A stretch of DNA of 64,000 bases from Lonicera japonica (lineage: Eukaryota; Streptophyta; Magnoliopsida; Dipsacales; Caprifoliaceae): NCBI GenBank assembly GCA_021464415.1, contig CM038469.1, positions 7,852,501 to 7,916,500 on the forward strand. Reading direction: 5' to 3'. The number at the start of each line of letters is the position of its first letter. Position 1 is the first letter of the stretch. Positions 1 through 10,167 of the stretch are shown here, piece by piece. Made by a program: the position numbers and the translations under genes. The notes beneath the pieces are model-generated. The model saw only the letters and a program-made list of their open reading frames with translations, did no database searches and was not told the origin of the DNA.

Positions 1-1156
1 TCTACCATATTGCTAAATATGCTCAACATATATCTTTAGAAAGTGACCGGTGAATCACACAAACCAAAAGGCATTTTTCGATAAGCAAAAGTACCAAATG
101 GACATGTGAATGTTGTTTTTTTCTTGGTCCTCAAGATCAATTTCGATTTAGTTATACCTAAAAAATCTGTCCAAGAAAGAATAGAACTCATGTCCCATTA
201 CTCTTTTAACTGTTTGATCTAAAAATGGGAGAGGGACAATGGTCCTTTCTAGTGAGTTCATTTAGCTTCCGGTAGTCTATGTACATTTGCCACTTGGTGG
301 TGACTTGTTGAGGTATTAACTCATCATTTTCATTTTTAACTATCGTAAGCCGGGACTTTTTAGGTACAACTTAGGTCGGACTTACCCATTTACTATCCGA
401 AATTGGATAGATGATCTTGGCATCTGGCAATTTTAATACCTCGGTTTTTACTACTTCTTGCATGTGAGGATTTAACCGTCGTTGAAATTATCTTGATGGC
501 TTTGTACCCTCTTCTAAGTGAATTTTGTGAGTGTAAATTAATAGACTAATTCCTTGGAGGTCAGCTAACTTTCACCTTAAAGCTTTTTGATACTTACTTA
601 GCATACTTACTAACCCTTATTTTTGATCATTTGAGAGTTCGGAGGAGATTAACACGGGGTATGTTTTGAAAGTACCTAGGAAAGCATACTTTAAATTGCT
701 AAAAAGAGGATTGAGCTCTATCTTTTCTTCAAGCTTTGGTGGTTCCACTTGCACATCATCTTATAGCTTCAAAAATTCTTCATTGTTCCTATCATTCAAA
801 AAAAACACATGCACACATTCTTCGGATCATTGGGAGTGGTTAGCAAATCTTCCAGTTTTACAATACCATTTTTGTAATTGATGATAGCATTTGATGTTGC
901 AAGAAAAGGCCTTCCCAAAATCAGGGGAATCTCATTTCCGGGATTGGATATCGATTGCATGTCAAGAACTATGAAATCCATGAAAAAATAGAACTTATCA
1001 ATTTGAAGTAAAACATCTTCTATAATTCCCCTTAAAATCTTGACCGATCAATCTGACAATTGGATCGTGACTTTTGTTGGTTTCAACTCTCCTAAACCCA
1101 ATTGTTAGTAGACCGAATATGGCAAGACATTAAAACTAGCACCCAAATTAAGCAAG
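1..1156 (-). pseudogene. Athila-like gypsy remnant: reverse transcriptase and protease, broken
   Basis: Read on the minus strand, this is the protease and the start of reverse transcriptase from a Ty3/gypsy element of the Athila type. A short open stretch at 796-981 encodes the protease end (VLDMQ, then LGRPFLATSNAIIN), which closely matches the same stretch of the element at 1157-13198. Further left, the reverse transcriptase can be followed only by switching frames and reading past stops, so nothing is translatable. The remnant was cut at 1156 by insertion of that younger element and resumes at 13199. A paralogous uninterrupted copy of the junction lies near 60703. The left end runs off the window. 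Confidence 0.85.
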
Positions 1157-2843
1157 TGATAAACGCATAATATTGTCATGTCTAAGCTCCTTCCCGGAGT
1201 CGTTTGACGCGTTTGTTGCTTTAATTCTGCCTAATTATCCAGTTATCTCGAGATTAATGCCTTAGCGAGTGTTGTATCTAACATGGCCAAAGTGGTGTGT
1301 ATTTTGTAGTATTCCATGTGTTTGTAGGATTGGGATACAATGGCATTGCATGAAGTGATCAAGAGCAAGCTTGGAGGCTTGCAAAGTGCTGAGTGAAGAA
1401 ATTCCAGAACCATGATCGATCATGGGCATAACCATGATCGATCATAGGCATGTCCATGATCGATCATGGGCATAACCATGATTGATCATGGAACCATTTT
1501 TTCTGGCAGAACACTTCCATGATCGATCATGGGCATAACCATGATCGATCATGGCCCTGGCAACTTGGCCATTTCACACCCAAAATGGGCTATTTTAGTG
1601 GTTCAAGCTATTTTAGATATTTAGTTAGATATTTTGCAACTTTGTAATATATTTTATTTCTCTTAGCTTCTTGGGAAAGATATCTAAGTTTTTGTACAAG
1701 TTCTAGAGAGAAGTGGGAGCTAAAAGCTTGTAATTTCTTCTTCTTCTTGTAAGTTTACTTTGATTTTAAGAAATGAATGCTTCTTCTATAATTCTTGTTT
1801 CGAGTATTATGGAGTAGTCTTTTACTAAGGTTACGGAGGTGAATCGCGATATAATATTCGGTGATTTATGGCTCAATCCATGTTTAAAGTTTGAGAAATA
1901 GTTGTAAATCCTTTTCTTCTTCATTTCCTCCATTGTTACAAGCTTTCTAGGTATATTCATAATAAATTAAGACTTTATATGCCTTGTATATTTAGTGCTT
2001 GGTTGTTAATGAACATACAACATATTTATATGGTTCTAGAAAGCTTGTAGTCTTTTTCCCCCATCCATGGAGCTTTTCCCTCTTCGTAGAAATTATGAAT
2101 AGTTCTTAAAACTCCATAGATGGATTATAAATTTGTTAATCTCATTTTTGATTCATTTATTGATACATTGAGTGCTTCTTACACTTTATGTGATACTTAG
2201 ACTCTTTGTTTTCTACCATAAATGATAAAAGATGAGATGACAAATTTATCCCATAAACTTCATTCCGTTTCATTGTTTGGATTTACTTTTTAATTTTCAT
2301 TCTTTAAATCATGAGATTTCATACACTTGCTTTATGTTAAATCTTTTTACGATGAGTTTGTCATATCTATCTTGGATTAGCTTCATCGGGAATGGGTTGC
2401 CTTGCTTCACACCCGTAGCTAAGAGGTAGGAATGATGACTTTGTCTTTGGTGGAATGTTGTTTGTCTCTTTCTTGATATAGCTTCGATCCGGGAATGAGT
2501 CGCCTAGCGTCGCACCCATTGCTATGGAGAGATACACCAACATTTCCCATATCTCGAGAAACCTTGTGTTAAAGTCTTTGTATGAGCTAGTGACCACCGT
2601 TTCTTAAATCGTAACTAATCTCCACCTACCTTAGTGCTTTCTTGTTAATTTTCGCAATCGTTTTACATTTTCGTTGTCTCACAACAAATCCAACTTACAA
2701 AATCGGAAAACCATTTAATCCGTAATCCATTCCATTCCTTTTCACTTATCCCAGTGGTTCGACACTCGGACTTCCGAGACTATATTACAACTTGACGTGC
2801 CTGCACTTGGGCTCTATCGCAACGCGCTATTTAAGCGGCGTCA
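1157..2843 (+). repeat. E1 5' LTR
   Basis: This 1687-bp LTR starts TGATAAACGCATAATATTG and ends GCGGCGTCA. It carries six copies of a 16-bp palindrome at 1410-1554. Short open stretches on its minus strand recur in the 3' LTR only because the LTR is duplicated; they show no protein-family features. Confidence 0.95.
1410..1554. repeat. Palindrome array in the E1 5' LTR (CCATGATCGATCATGG, six copies)
   Basis: Copies begin at 1410, 1432, 1454, 1476, 1517 and 1539. Four are perfect; those at 1432 and 1476 have one base changed. Within each cluster the step is exactly 22 bp, about two helical turns, with a GCATAA-like linker. Each unit is a perfect inverted repeat containing two GATC sites around ATCGAT. 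The function is unknown. Confidence 0.95.
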
Positions 2844-2849
2844 AGTTTT

Positions 2850-2867
2850 TGGCGCCGTTGCCGGGGA
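2850..2867 (+). other. E1 primer binding site, tRNA-Asp
   Basis: TGGCGCCGTTGCCGGGGA is complementary to the 3' end of plant tRNA-Asp(GUC) including its CCA. It lies six bases after the 5' LTR, where minus-strand DNA synthesis would start. Confidence 0.92.
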
Positions 2868-3010
2868 ATAAGGCAAAAGGCAGATTCTGGGTTTTGTATA
2901 AAACCATTCTGTGAGTATTTCTCTCTATTTGATTAATTTATTTTTCTCCCTTATTTTCTGTTTTATTTTGTAGAGTTCCCAAGGAGTGATTCGAATCATT
3001 GTCCAAGCCC

Positions 3011-5215
3011 ATGCAAGGGCGATTGTTTGTGGATATTCGAATTAGCCCTCCCACATCTCCAAGAATGGCAAACCAAGGTAGAGCCGCGGATCACGAGAGC
3101 GATAATGAAGGGGAAGGTGCCAACAATGTTCCTCATGTTAGGACCATGAGAGACTACCTTCAACCGCCTCGGGCAACTTCGAATTCGTGCATTGTGCTTC
3201 CCGCTGGCCAAGCCGGAGCATTCTCTTTCAAACCGGGTATGCTTCAACATATCCCTTCTTTTCATGGTATAGAGTCAGAAAACCCATACTTGCACTTGAA
3301 AGACTTTGAAGAAGTCTGCTCCACATTTCGTGAGGCAAATATTAATGAGGATGTCATGCGTTTAAAGCTCTTTCCTTTCTCCCTAAAAGATAAAGGAAAA
3401 ATTTGGCTAAATGCTCAAAGACCACAATCAATTCGGTCTTGGCAAGAACTTCAAGCGGAATTTCTAAAAAAATTCTTTCCCGTTCATAGAACCAATGCTT
3501 TAAGAAGGGCGATATCTAATTTTTCGCCAAAAGAAAATGAAACTTTTTATAAGTGTTGGGAAAGATACAAGGAACTTCTAAACGCATGCCCTGACCATGG
3601 TCACGAAACGTGGAGCCTTGTTAGTTTTTTCTATGAATCTCTCACCCCTGATATGCGTACGTTTGTTGAGACCATGTGTAATGGTCAATTCTTAAGTAAG
3701 AATCCCGATGAGGCTTTATTGTATTTTGATGAATTAGCGGAAGGTGCCCAAAATTGGAACACCTATTCCGAGGAACCCAAAGCAAAAACTCAAGGAAGGG
3801 GTGGGTTGTACCAAGTGTCTAATGAGGATGACATGGGTGCGAGGTTATTCCAATTGTCTAAGAAAGTAGAGGCAATGGAAGCAAGTAAGTTTAAGGAGGT
3901 CAACGTAGTATCCTCGAGTCAGTTGTGTGTCATTTGTGAAAATTCAGGACACACTACCGAGGATTGTCCTACCATTCCCGCTTTCCGGGAAGTCCTCAAA
4001 AATCCCGCCCAAGTCAATGCGTTACACCAGTACAACCAAAACCGTAACCAAAACGATCCTTATTCTCAAAGGTACAATGAAGGATGGAAGAATCACCCCA
4101 ATTTCAGTTGGGGAGGAAATCAAAGTCAGAACCACAACCAATATAATCAGAACCAAAGGCAACAACAACAACCTCAAAACTCTTTTGTTCCACCTCAGAA
4201 TCAAAATCCCAACCAAAACTTGGAAGCTTTGTTGAGATCATTTGTGGACAAAACGGATCGTGATGTGGGTGAGTTAAAAACTCAAATGTCTAAACTCACC
4301 ACTGCCCTAGCTACCCAAGAGAAGGGAAAAGTCCCCTCTCAACCTTTAGCGAATCCTAGAGGTCAAGTTCAAGTAGTAGAGGGAGGAAAGTCTAGCTCCA
4401 AGATAGAAGAACTCAAATCTATCACAATCTTGAGAAGTGGTAAGGAGGTAGACAAAACTATTGTTCCTAAAACCCCCAAGGTGGCGGACATAGTTAATCC
4501 CACGCATGTTGAGGAGTCGGAGGTTGAAAAAGTTGTGAGTGAAGAGAAGAAGAGAGAGGAAGAGAGACAAGGAAAGGAGGATCTTGAGAAAATCAAGAAC
4601 GGAATTAAGGTCCCTTTCCCGGAGAGATTGAACCAACCATCCAAATCTAATACTGAGATTTTGGATGTGTTTCGACAAGTGAAAATCAACATTCCATTGC
4701 TTGACGCGGTCAAGCAAATACCTTCGTATGCTAAGTTCCTCAAGGACTTATGCACGACAAAACGAAGGTTGAATGTTAAGAAGAAGGCCTTTATGGCGGA
4801 GCAAGTGAGCTCCATCATGCAAGGCACGAGAGCCCCTAAGTTCAAGGACCCCGGTTGCCCCACAATTTCGTGTGTCATAGGAAATTGTAGGATCAAAAAT
4901 GCTTTGCTAGATTTGGGAGCAAGTGTGAACGTACTCCCATATTCTGTATATCAACAATTGGGGTTGGGTGAGTTGAAACCCACGAGGGTTACTATTCAAT
5001 TAGCGGACCGATCCGTTAAGATACCAAGAGGGATAGTCGAAGATGTGCTTGTTCAAATTGACAAGTTTTATTTTCCCGTTGACTTTATCATCCTCGACAT
5101 GCAACCCGTGTCGAATCCCGCTAAGGAGATTCCAGTTATCCTTGGGCGACCATTTCTTGCTACTTCTAATGCCATAATAAATTGCAAGAATGGAATTGTG
5201 AAGTTAGCATTTTGA
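3011..5215 (+). CDS. E1 gag and aspartic protease, ended by an in-frame stop
   Basis: This encodes the capsid protein and protease of E1. The frame is open from 2999, but the codon there is TTG. The first ATGs are 3011 and 3065, and I chose 3011; 3065 is an equally plausible start. In order there are a capsid domain (LFPFSLKDKGKIWLN, then FLKKFFPVHRTNALRRAIS), a CCHC zinc knuckle at 3926-3967 with Cys-X2-Cys-X4-His-X4-Cys spacing, a Gln/Asn-rich linker, a Lys/Glu-rich stretch, and a retropepsin domain with the active-site box DLGAS at 4910-4924 and the flap-side ILGRPFLAT motif. DLGAS, instead of D(S/T)GA, is usual in Athila elements. The TGA at 5213-5215 interrupts the frame exactly where related elements read on into reverse transcriptase. 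Confidence 0.9.
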   Translation: MQGRLFVDIRISPPTSPRMANQGRAADHESDNEGEGANNVPHVRTMRDYLQPPRATSNSCIVLPAGQAGAFSFKPGMLQHIPSFHGIESENPYLHLKDFEEVCSTFREANINEDVMRLKLFPFSLKDKGKIWLNAQRPQSIRSWQELQAEFLKKFFPVHRTNALRRAISNFSPKENETFYKCWERYKELLNACPDHGHETWSLVSFFYESLTPDMRTFVETMCNGQFLSKNPDEALLYFDELAEGAQNWNTYSEEPKAKTQGRGGLYQVSNEDDMGARLFQLSKKVEAMEASKFKEVNVVSSSQLCVICENSGHTTEDCPTIPAFREVLKNPAQVNALHQYNQNRNQNDPYSQRYNEGWKNHPNFSWGGNQSQNHNQYNQNQRQQQQPQNSFVPPQNQNPNQNLEALLRSFVDKTDRDVGELKTQMSKLTTALATQEKGKVPSQPLANPRGQVQVVEGGKSSSKIEELKSITILRSGKEVDKTIVPKTPKVADIVNPTHVEESEVEKVVSEEKKREEERQGKEDLEKIKNGIKVPFPERLNQPSKSNTEILDVFRQVKINIPLLDAVKQIPSYAKFLKDLCTTKRRLNVKKKAFMAEQVSSIMQGTRAPKFKDPGCPTISCVIGNCRIKNALLDLGASVNVLPYSVYQQLGLGELKPTRVTIQLADRSVKIPRGIVEDVLVQIDKFYFPVDFIILDMQPVSNPAKEIPVILGRPFLATSNAIINCKNGIVKLAF

Positions 5216-6286
5216 AACATGACTTTAGAGCTAAACGTGTTCTCTTTGAGCAATCAAAGAGACGACGATGATGATGAGGAAAGTGAACACGTGAACATAA
5301 TAGAGTCATATATCCAAGACCACTTTGTGGCAAATTTTGAATCGGAGTCAATGGAAGGTTATCTAACCACTTCCGATGAACCCGAGGATTGTATGCAAGT
5401 GTTTTCCTTGTGTGACAAACAGGTTGAGTTTTTGGAGAAAGAGGAAAACACACAATCTCCCACCAAAAATCTTGAAGGAAAAATGGATCTCAAGCTATTG
5501 CCGAGCAATTTGAAGTATGCCTTTTTGGGAGCTTCAGATACCTTCCCAGTTATCATCTCGTCCGAACTTTCGGATGACCAAGAAGGAAGGTTAGTTCATT
5601 TGCTTGGTAAATATAAAAAAGCTTTTGGTTGGACTCTTGCCGACCTCCAAGGAATAAGCCCTTTGATTTGTACACATAAAATTCACTTGGAGGATGGGGC
5701 AAAAACATCAAGGCAATTTCAACGCCGGTTGAATCCTAACATGCAAGAAGTGGTAAGGAACGAGGTGTTGAAATTATTGGATGCAAAGATCATCTATCCA
5801 ATCTCGGATAGTAAATGGGTTAGTCCAACTCAAGTGGTACCGAAAAAATCGGGTCTTACGGTGGTCAAGAACGACTCAAACGAGTTGATTCCACAAAGAG
5901 TCACCACCGGGTGGCGAATGTGTATTGACTACCGTAAACTCAATGAGGCTACTCGTAAAGATCATTTCCCCCTCCCCTTTTTGGATCAAACTCTAGAGAG
6001 GGTAGCGGGTCATGAATATTACTCTTTCCTCGATGGTTTTTCCGGGTACAATCAAATTGAGATTGACCTAGATGATCAAGAAAAAACCACCTTTACATGT
6101 CCTTTTGGTACCTTCGCTTATCGAAGAATGCCCTTTGGTCTATGTAATGCACCGGCCACTTTCCAACGGTGCATGCTAAGTATCTTTAGCGATATGGTGG
6201 AAAGGACTTTGGAAGTTTTTATGGATGACTTTACCGTCTATGGTAAGTCATTCGACAATTGCTTGGCTAACCTGGAACAGGTCTAG
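5216..6286 (+). CDS. E1 reverse transcriptase segment, bounded by two in-frame stops
   Basis: This is the same reading frame as gag-protease, continued after the TGA at 5213-5215. An acidic linker is followed by the reverse transcriptase fingers and palm: WVSPTQVVPKKSG, then GWRMCIDYRKLNEATRKDHF, FLDGFSGYNQI, FGLCNAPATFQRCM, and the catalytic box FMDDF at 6218-6232. That box replaces the more common Y(V/I)DD and is typical of the Athila/Tat branch. A TAG at 6284-6286 ends the open stretch just after the catalytic box, and the frame resumes without a shift. Both lesions are therefore single nonsense codons, not indels. As it stands the enzyme cannot be made as one chain. Confidence 0.9.
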   Translation, partial: NMTLELNVFSLSNQRDDDDDEESEHVNIIESYIQDHFVANFESESMEGYLTTSDEPEDCMQVFSLCDKQVEFLEKEENTQSPTKNLEGKMDLKLLPSNLKYAFLGASDTFPVIISSELSDDQEGRLVHLLGKYKKAFGWTLADLQGISPLICTHKIHLEDGAKTSRQFQRRLNPNMQEVVRNEVLKLLDAKIIYPISDSKWVSPTQVVPKKSGLTVVKNDSNELIPQRVTTGWRMCIDYRKLNEATRKDHFPLPFLDQTLERVAGHEYYSFLDGFSGYNQIEIDLDDQEKTTFTCPFGTFAYRRMPFGLCNAPATFQRCMLSIFSDMVERTLEVFMDDFTVYGKSFDNCLANLEQV

Positions 6287-8377
6287 GGAAGATGCGTGGA
6301 AAAACAATTGGTATTGAATTGGGAGAAGTGCCATCTTATGGTTACCAAGGGAATTGTTTTGGGGCACATCATTTCTTCAGAAGGAATCGAGGTGGATAAA
6401 GCTAAAATTGAGTTGATTGCTAAACTTCATACACCGAAGAATGTCAAAGATGTTCGATCTTTTCTAGGACATGCCGGGTTTTATAGGAGGTTTATCAAGA
6501 ACTTCAGTTCCATTTCCAAGCCCATGTGTAGTCTACTTCTCAAGGATGCACCCTTTCAGTGGGATGCCAAGTGCGAGGAAGCCTTTGTCTCTCTGAAGCA
6601 TATGCTTACTACTGCGCCGATTATGCAGACACCGGACTGGAGCTTGCCATTCGAGCTTATGTGCGACGCAAGTGACTATGCGGTGGGAGCGGTTCTTGGT
6701 CAACGAAAAGACAAGAAACCGGGTGTGATATACTATGCAAGTAGGACCTTGAATGATACGCAAATGAACTACACCACGACAGAGAAAGAGCTTCTAGCAA
6801 TTGTCTTCGCCTTAGACAAGTTCCGATCCTATTTGATAGGATCGCCAATTGTGATTTTCACGGATCACGCGGCATTGAAGTATCTATTCACAAAGAAAGA
6901 TGCCAAGCCGCGGCTTTTGAGGTGGATACTCTTATTGCAAGAATTCCATTTAAGCATCAAGGACAAAAAGGGAGTCGAGAACGTTGTGGCCGATCATCTG
7001 TCTCGACTCACTTTTACGAACAACATTGAAGAAAGCCCGATCCAAGATTCGTTTCCAGACGAACAATTATTGGCAATCTCGATGCTCCCATGGTATGCAG
7101 ACATTGTAAATTATCTTGTAACTGACAAGATACCAAAGTCATGGGGCGCACAAGATAGAAAAAGGTTTTTGAGTGAAGTGGGTCGATTCTATTGGGATGA
7201 ACCGTACCTGTTTAAGTATTGTGCGGATCAGATTATCAGACGGTGCATCCCAGAGGAAGAAGTGGAGAGAGCTCTATCTTTCTGTCATTCTGAGGCTTGC
7301 GGAGGACACTTCTCGGCAAAGAAGACCACCGCGAAGATTTTGCAAAGTGGATTGTATTGGCCGTCGCTTTTTAAGGACGCACAACGCTTTTGCAAGGCAT
7401 GTCAAAGATGCCAAATGCTTGGAGGGATCTCCAAGAGGAATATGATGCCACTCAATCCAATCCTGATGATTGAAATCTTCGATTGCTGGGGCATCGATTT
7501 TATGGGACCATTCCCATCCTCCTACGGTAATCTTTATATTTTAGTTGCCGTAGATTATGTTTCGAAATGGGTGGAAGCCCAAGCGTGTAAGAAAAACGAT
7601 CACAAAGTGGTGATCCGATTTCTGAAAGAACACATTCTTGCACGTTTTGGCACGCCCAAGGCAATAATAAGCGATGGTGGTAGTCACTTTTGCAACAGAC
7701 CATTTCAATCATTAATGCAAAAGTATGGTGTAAATCACAAAGTGTCGCTCGCTTATCACCCTCAGACTAACGGTCAAGCCGAGCTGGCAAATAGGGAGAT
7801 CAAACAGATTCTAGAGAAAACGATAAACCCGAACCGCAAGGATTGGTCGTTAAGACTGACTGATGCACTTTGGGCTTACCGTACTGCGTACAAAACAACT
7901 CTAGATATGTCTCCCTATCGCATTGTATATGGAAAACCATGTCATTTGCCAGTAGAGTTGGAACACAAATCATACTGGGCAACTAAGATGGTTAACTGTG
8001 ATTTCGAAAAAGCCGGGCTTGACCGTAAGTTGCAAATTGATGAAATCGAGGAATTGAGAAGAGATGCATATGATAATGCGAAGATAAGCAAGGAACGTGC
8101 CAAAATTTTTCATGATAAATCTATTTTAAGGAAAGAATTCAAACTTGGGCACAAAGTTCTTATTTATGATACTCGTCTGCATCTCTTCCCCGGGAAATTG
8201 AAGTCTCGTTGGACCGGCCCATACATTGTCCGTCATGTATTTCCTTTTGGGGCTGTGCAAGTTGAGGATCCCAAAACCGTCTATGTTTTTAAAGTAAATG
8301 GACAACGTTTAAAGCCATTTTTAGAATTCCCAATTCGAGAGGAGTCCACCCCTTTCGAAGACCCGACTTATGCCTAA
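6287..8377 (+). CDS. E1 RNase H and integrase segment
   Basis: The frame continues from reverse transcriptase after the TAG at 6284-6286. It starts in the reverse transcriptase thumb ([18 protein letters not shown], then [16 protein letters not shown]). RNase H follows ([46 protein letters not shown]), and then integrase. The integrase has an HHCC zinc-binding N-terminus ([15 protein letters not shown] ... CKACQRCQ) and a DDE core ([42 protein letters not shown]). A C-terminal domain ([21 protein letters not shown]) ends at the TAA at 8375-8377. No chromodomain is visible, which argues against a chromovirus. The segment itself is uninterrupted, but it is cut off from its start by the two upstream stops. 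Confidence 0.9.
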   Translation, partial: GRCVEKQLVLNWEKCHLMVTKGIVLGHIISSEGIEVDKAKIELIAKLHTPKNVKDVRSFLGHAGFYRRFIKNFSSISKPMCSLLLKDAPFQWDAKCEEAFVSLKHMLTTAPIMQTPDWSLPFELMCDASDYAVGAVLGQRKDKKPGVIYYASRTLNDTQMNYTTTEKELLAIVFALDKFRSYLIGSPIVIFTDHAALKYLFTKKDAKPRLLRWILLLQEFHLSIKDKKGVENVVADHLSRLTFTNNIEESPIQDSFPDEQLLAISMLPWYADIVNYLVTDKIPKSWGAQDRKRFLSEVGRFYWDEPYLFKYCADQIIRRCIPEEEVERALSFCHSEACGGHFSAKKTTAKILQSGLYWPSLFKDAQRFCKACQRCQMLGGISKRNMMPLNPILMIEIFDCWGIDFMGPFPSSYGNLYILVAVDYVSKWVEAQACKKNDHKVVIRFLKEHILARFGTPKAIISDGGSHFCNRPFQSLMQKYGVNHKVSLAYHPQTNGQAELANREIKQILEKTINPNRKDWSLRLTDALWAYRTAYKTTLDMSPYRIVYGKPCHLPVELEHKSYWATKMVNCDFEKAGLDRKLQIDEIEELRRDAYDNAKISKERAKIFHDKSILRKEFKLGHKVLIYDTRLHLFPGKLKSRWTGPYIVRHVFPFGAVQVEDPKTVYVFKVNGQRLKPFLEFPIREESTPFEDPTYA

Positions 8378-8977
8378 CAAGCATAGGTCGATTCTGTAAA
8401 TAATGTTTTTTGTAGTATTTTTGAGTTTCAGGAATTTTTGGGCGAGATTGGATCGAGCTGGACCAAGTTGGGGGGAGTGGAAAGGTGTTTCAAGTGAAGA
8501 AATCTCATGGGAGAATTTTTGTTGAAGGCATGATCGATCATGGTTATACCCATGATCGATCATGGGATCAAATTGAGGAGGCAGTGCACTTCCATGATCG
8601 ATCATGGGCAAAACCATGATCGATCATGGTGAAATTTTCCTGCGGCAGTAGACTTCCATGATCGATCATGGGCAAAGCCATGATCGATCATGGTCCCTCT
8701 TAAAAACAGAGCAGCCGTTTCTAAACCCCAAAATCGTGCCCCATTTTCTCTCTAACTCCCATTTCTCTCCATCTCCCTTCTTCAAACCTTCAACAATCAT
8801 CATATCAAACCCTCCCCTAGCCTTTCCACCTCCATAAACTCTCAATTTCACCCCCAAACTCCAAACCCATCTACCATCAACACCTTTTTCTCTCTCTAAA
8901 ACCCCAAACCCCCAATTTCGAGCCCTACTCCCCAAAATTTTGAAATTTCTCTCTATTTCTCCCCTCTCCCCACATCA
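8378..8977 (+). other. E1 spacer between pol and ORF3
   Basis: This is 600 bases with no ORF. The first half holds the second palindrome array. The second half, from about 8700, is a C/T-rich leader running up to the ATG of ORF3, as expected for the untranslated leader of a separate transcript. No splice or promoter signal was identified with confidence. Confidence 0.7.
8528..8693. repeat. Palindrome array in the pol-ORF3 spacer of E1 (six copies)
   Basis: Copies of the 16-bp palindrome begin at 8528 (first base changed), 8550, 8592, 8614, 8656 and 8678. They form three pairs, each with the same 22-bp step as in the LTR. The linkers between pairs (for example GGCAGTGCACTT) also resemble the LTR linker GGCAGAACACTT, so the LTR and spacer arrays are related by more than the palindrome itself. 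Confidence 0.95.
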
Positions 8978-10167
8978 ATGGCTGCCATTACTCTAGTTAA
9001 CAAGCCAGAAGAGCTTCAAGCCGCGAGGGGTGGGTACCGCGGGTTCCGTAGCCGTTAGGAGTACGATTGGTGGAATTACGCTTTCAGGAACCGGGCTGTG
9101 ATGATCGAGAGGCCTGTGATTATTGGTGCCTTGGACGATTTCCCTCAAATGGGAACATTCGAAAGACACGAGGGGTGGGTTCAATATTTGCGACGACCAG
9201 GTAATCAATGTAATCTCACTCTATATCGTGAATTTGTAGCAAGTTTGGTGCGTGTGCCCAATGCTGCTTATGCCTATGTTGCCCACGTACGTGGGAGAAC
9301 TGTTCCTTTCAACCTCGAGGTTGTTAGTAGAGTCACGGGGATTCCGGCATTGCCGGATGGCAGCTATGACCTCCCTCATTCAGCCCGTATTATATACCCC
9401 ACTGATGACGAGTTGGCTACGTTCTTAGCCGGTCGTCCAATGACTTGGATTGGCACGCAATTCGATAGGAACAATTTAGCACCACAATTCAGGACCCTGT
9501 GGCTTGTTGTAGCCAATGCGTTAGATCCCACCTCGCACATTCAACATTTGTACACCTATCATGCGTTCTATATGTAATTGCTCGCAATAGGCCGTGTTGT
9601 TTGGTTCGCTACATAATGCGAAAAATCATGAAAGTCTATGACACGGTAGCCCATAACGAAACGATAAAATTTGGTGTGCTTCTGACCCGCATTTGTTTAG
9701 AGGCGGGTGTCCAAGAAAGGGACACCGATGTCAGAAAGATACAGCGGGCCCCGATAAACAGGTCCACCCAGGCTAGAGCCGCCGGACAACTGAGAAATAG
9801 GCCAAGTTCTTCCACAGCCGCACCACAACAGGGGGATAGCGAAGAAGAAGGGGCAGAGGAAGCAGGAGCGGATGTTCCAGGTCAGTCAAGGCGTAGAAGA
9901 AGGGCAAGCTCTGGGCCTGTGGATGACAATAGGGAGTTCATTAGAGAGCAGTTTGAGCAGATGACTGCTTTGATGCAGACCGGGTTTGCTAGCGTCAACG
10001 AGAGGGTAGAGATTATGGTATTGCGTCAGGACCGTTTGGAGGCAGATATTGCAGCTCAGGTCAAGGCACGAGTTCCAGCTCAGATGACGACCCAGCAGGA
10101 GTTCATACGCCAGCAGTTCGAGGCGTTGTATGGTCGTTTTCCACCACCCCCACCTTCTGATATGTGA
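8978..10167 (+). pseudogene. E1 ORF3 after pol (env-position ORF), two stops and a frameshift
   Basis: A third ORF sits where Athila-type elements carry an extra, sometimes called env-like, gene. The ATG at 8978 follows a pyrimidine-rich leader and is in frame with the long stretch at 9059-9577 after a TAG at 9056-9058. The protein contains FVASLVRVPNAAYAYVAHVR and VTGIPALPDG, resembling the domain annotated in plants as putative plant transposon protein. A stop at 9575-9577 and a one-base shift near 9610-9616 move the reading to another frame. That frame continues to 10167 with an acidic stretch, a basic RRRRR patch, a heptad-rich helix near EQFEQMTALMQTGF, and a proline tail. I see no clear signal peptide or fusion protein, so the name env-like rests on position only. 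Confidence 0.7.

Noticed and set aside
1410..1554. Palindrome array as a CRISPR array
   Set aside because: The linkers are 6 bp and nearly identical, with no unique spacers, and the setting is a plant retrotransposon.
1766..1960. Minus-strand 64-codon ORF, repeated at 12121-12315, as a conserved gene
   Set aside because: It recurs only because it lies in the two LTRs of E1; no family motif is present.
2999..3010. Start of E1 gag at 2999
   Set aside because: The codon there is TTG; the first in-frame ATG is 3011, and no signal supports a non-AUG start.
9098..10167. ORF3 as a true retroviral envelope
   Set aside because: No signal peptide, fusion peptide or clear transmembrane segment; the domain resembles the plant transposon-protein family instead.
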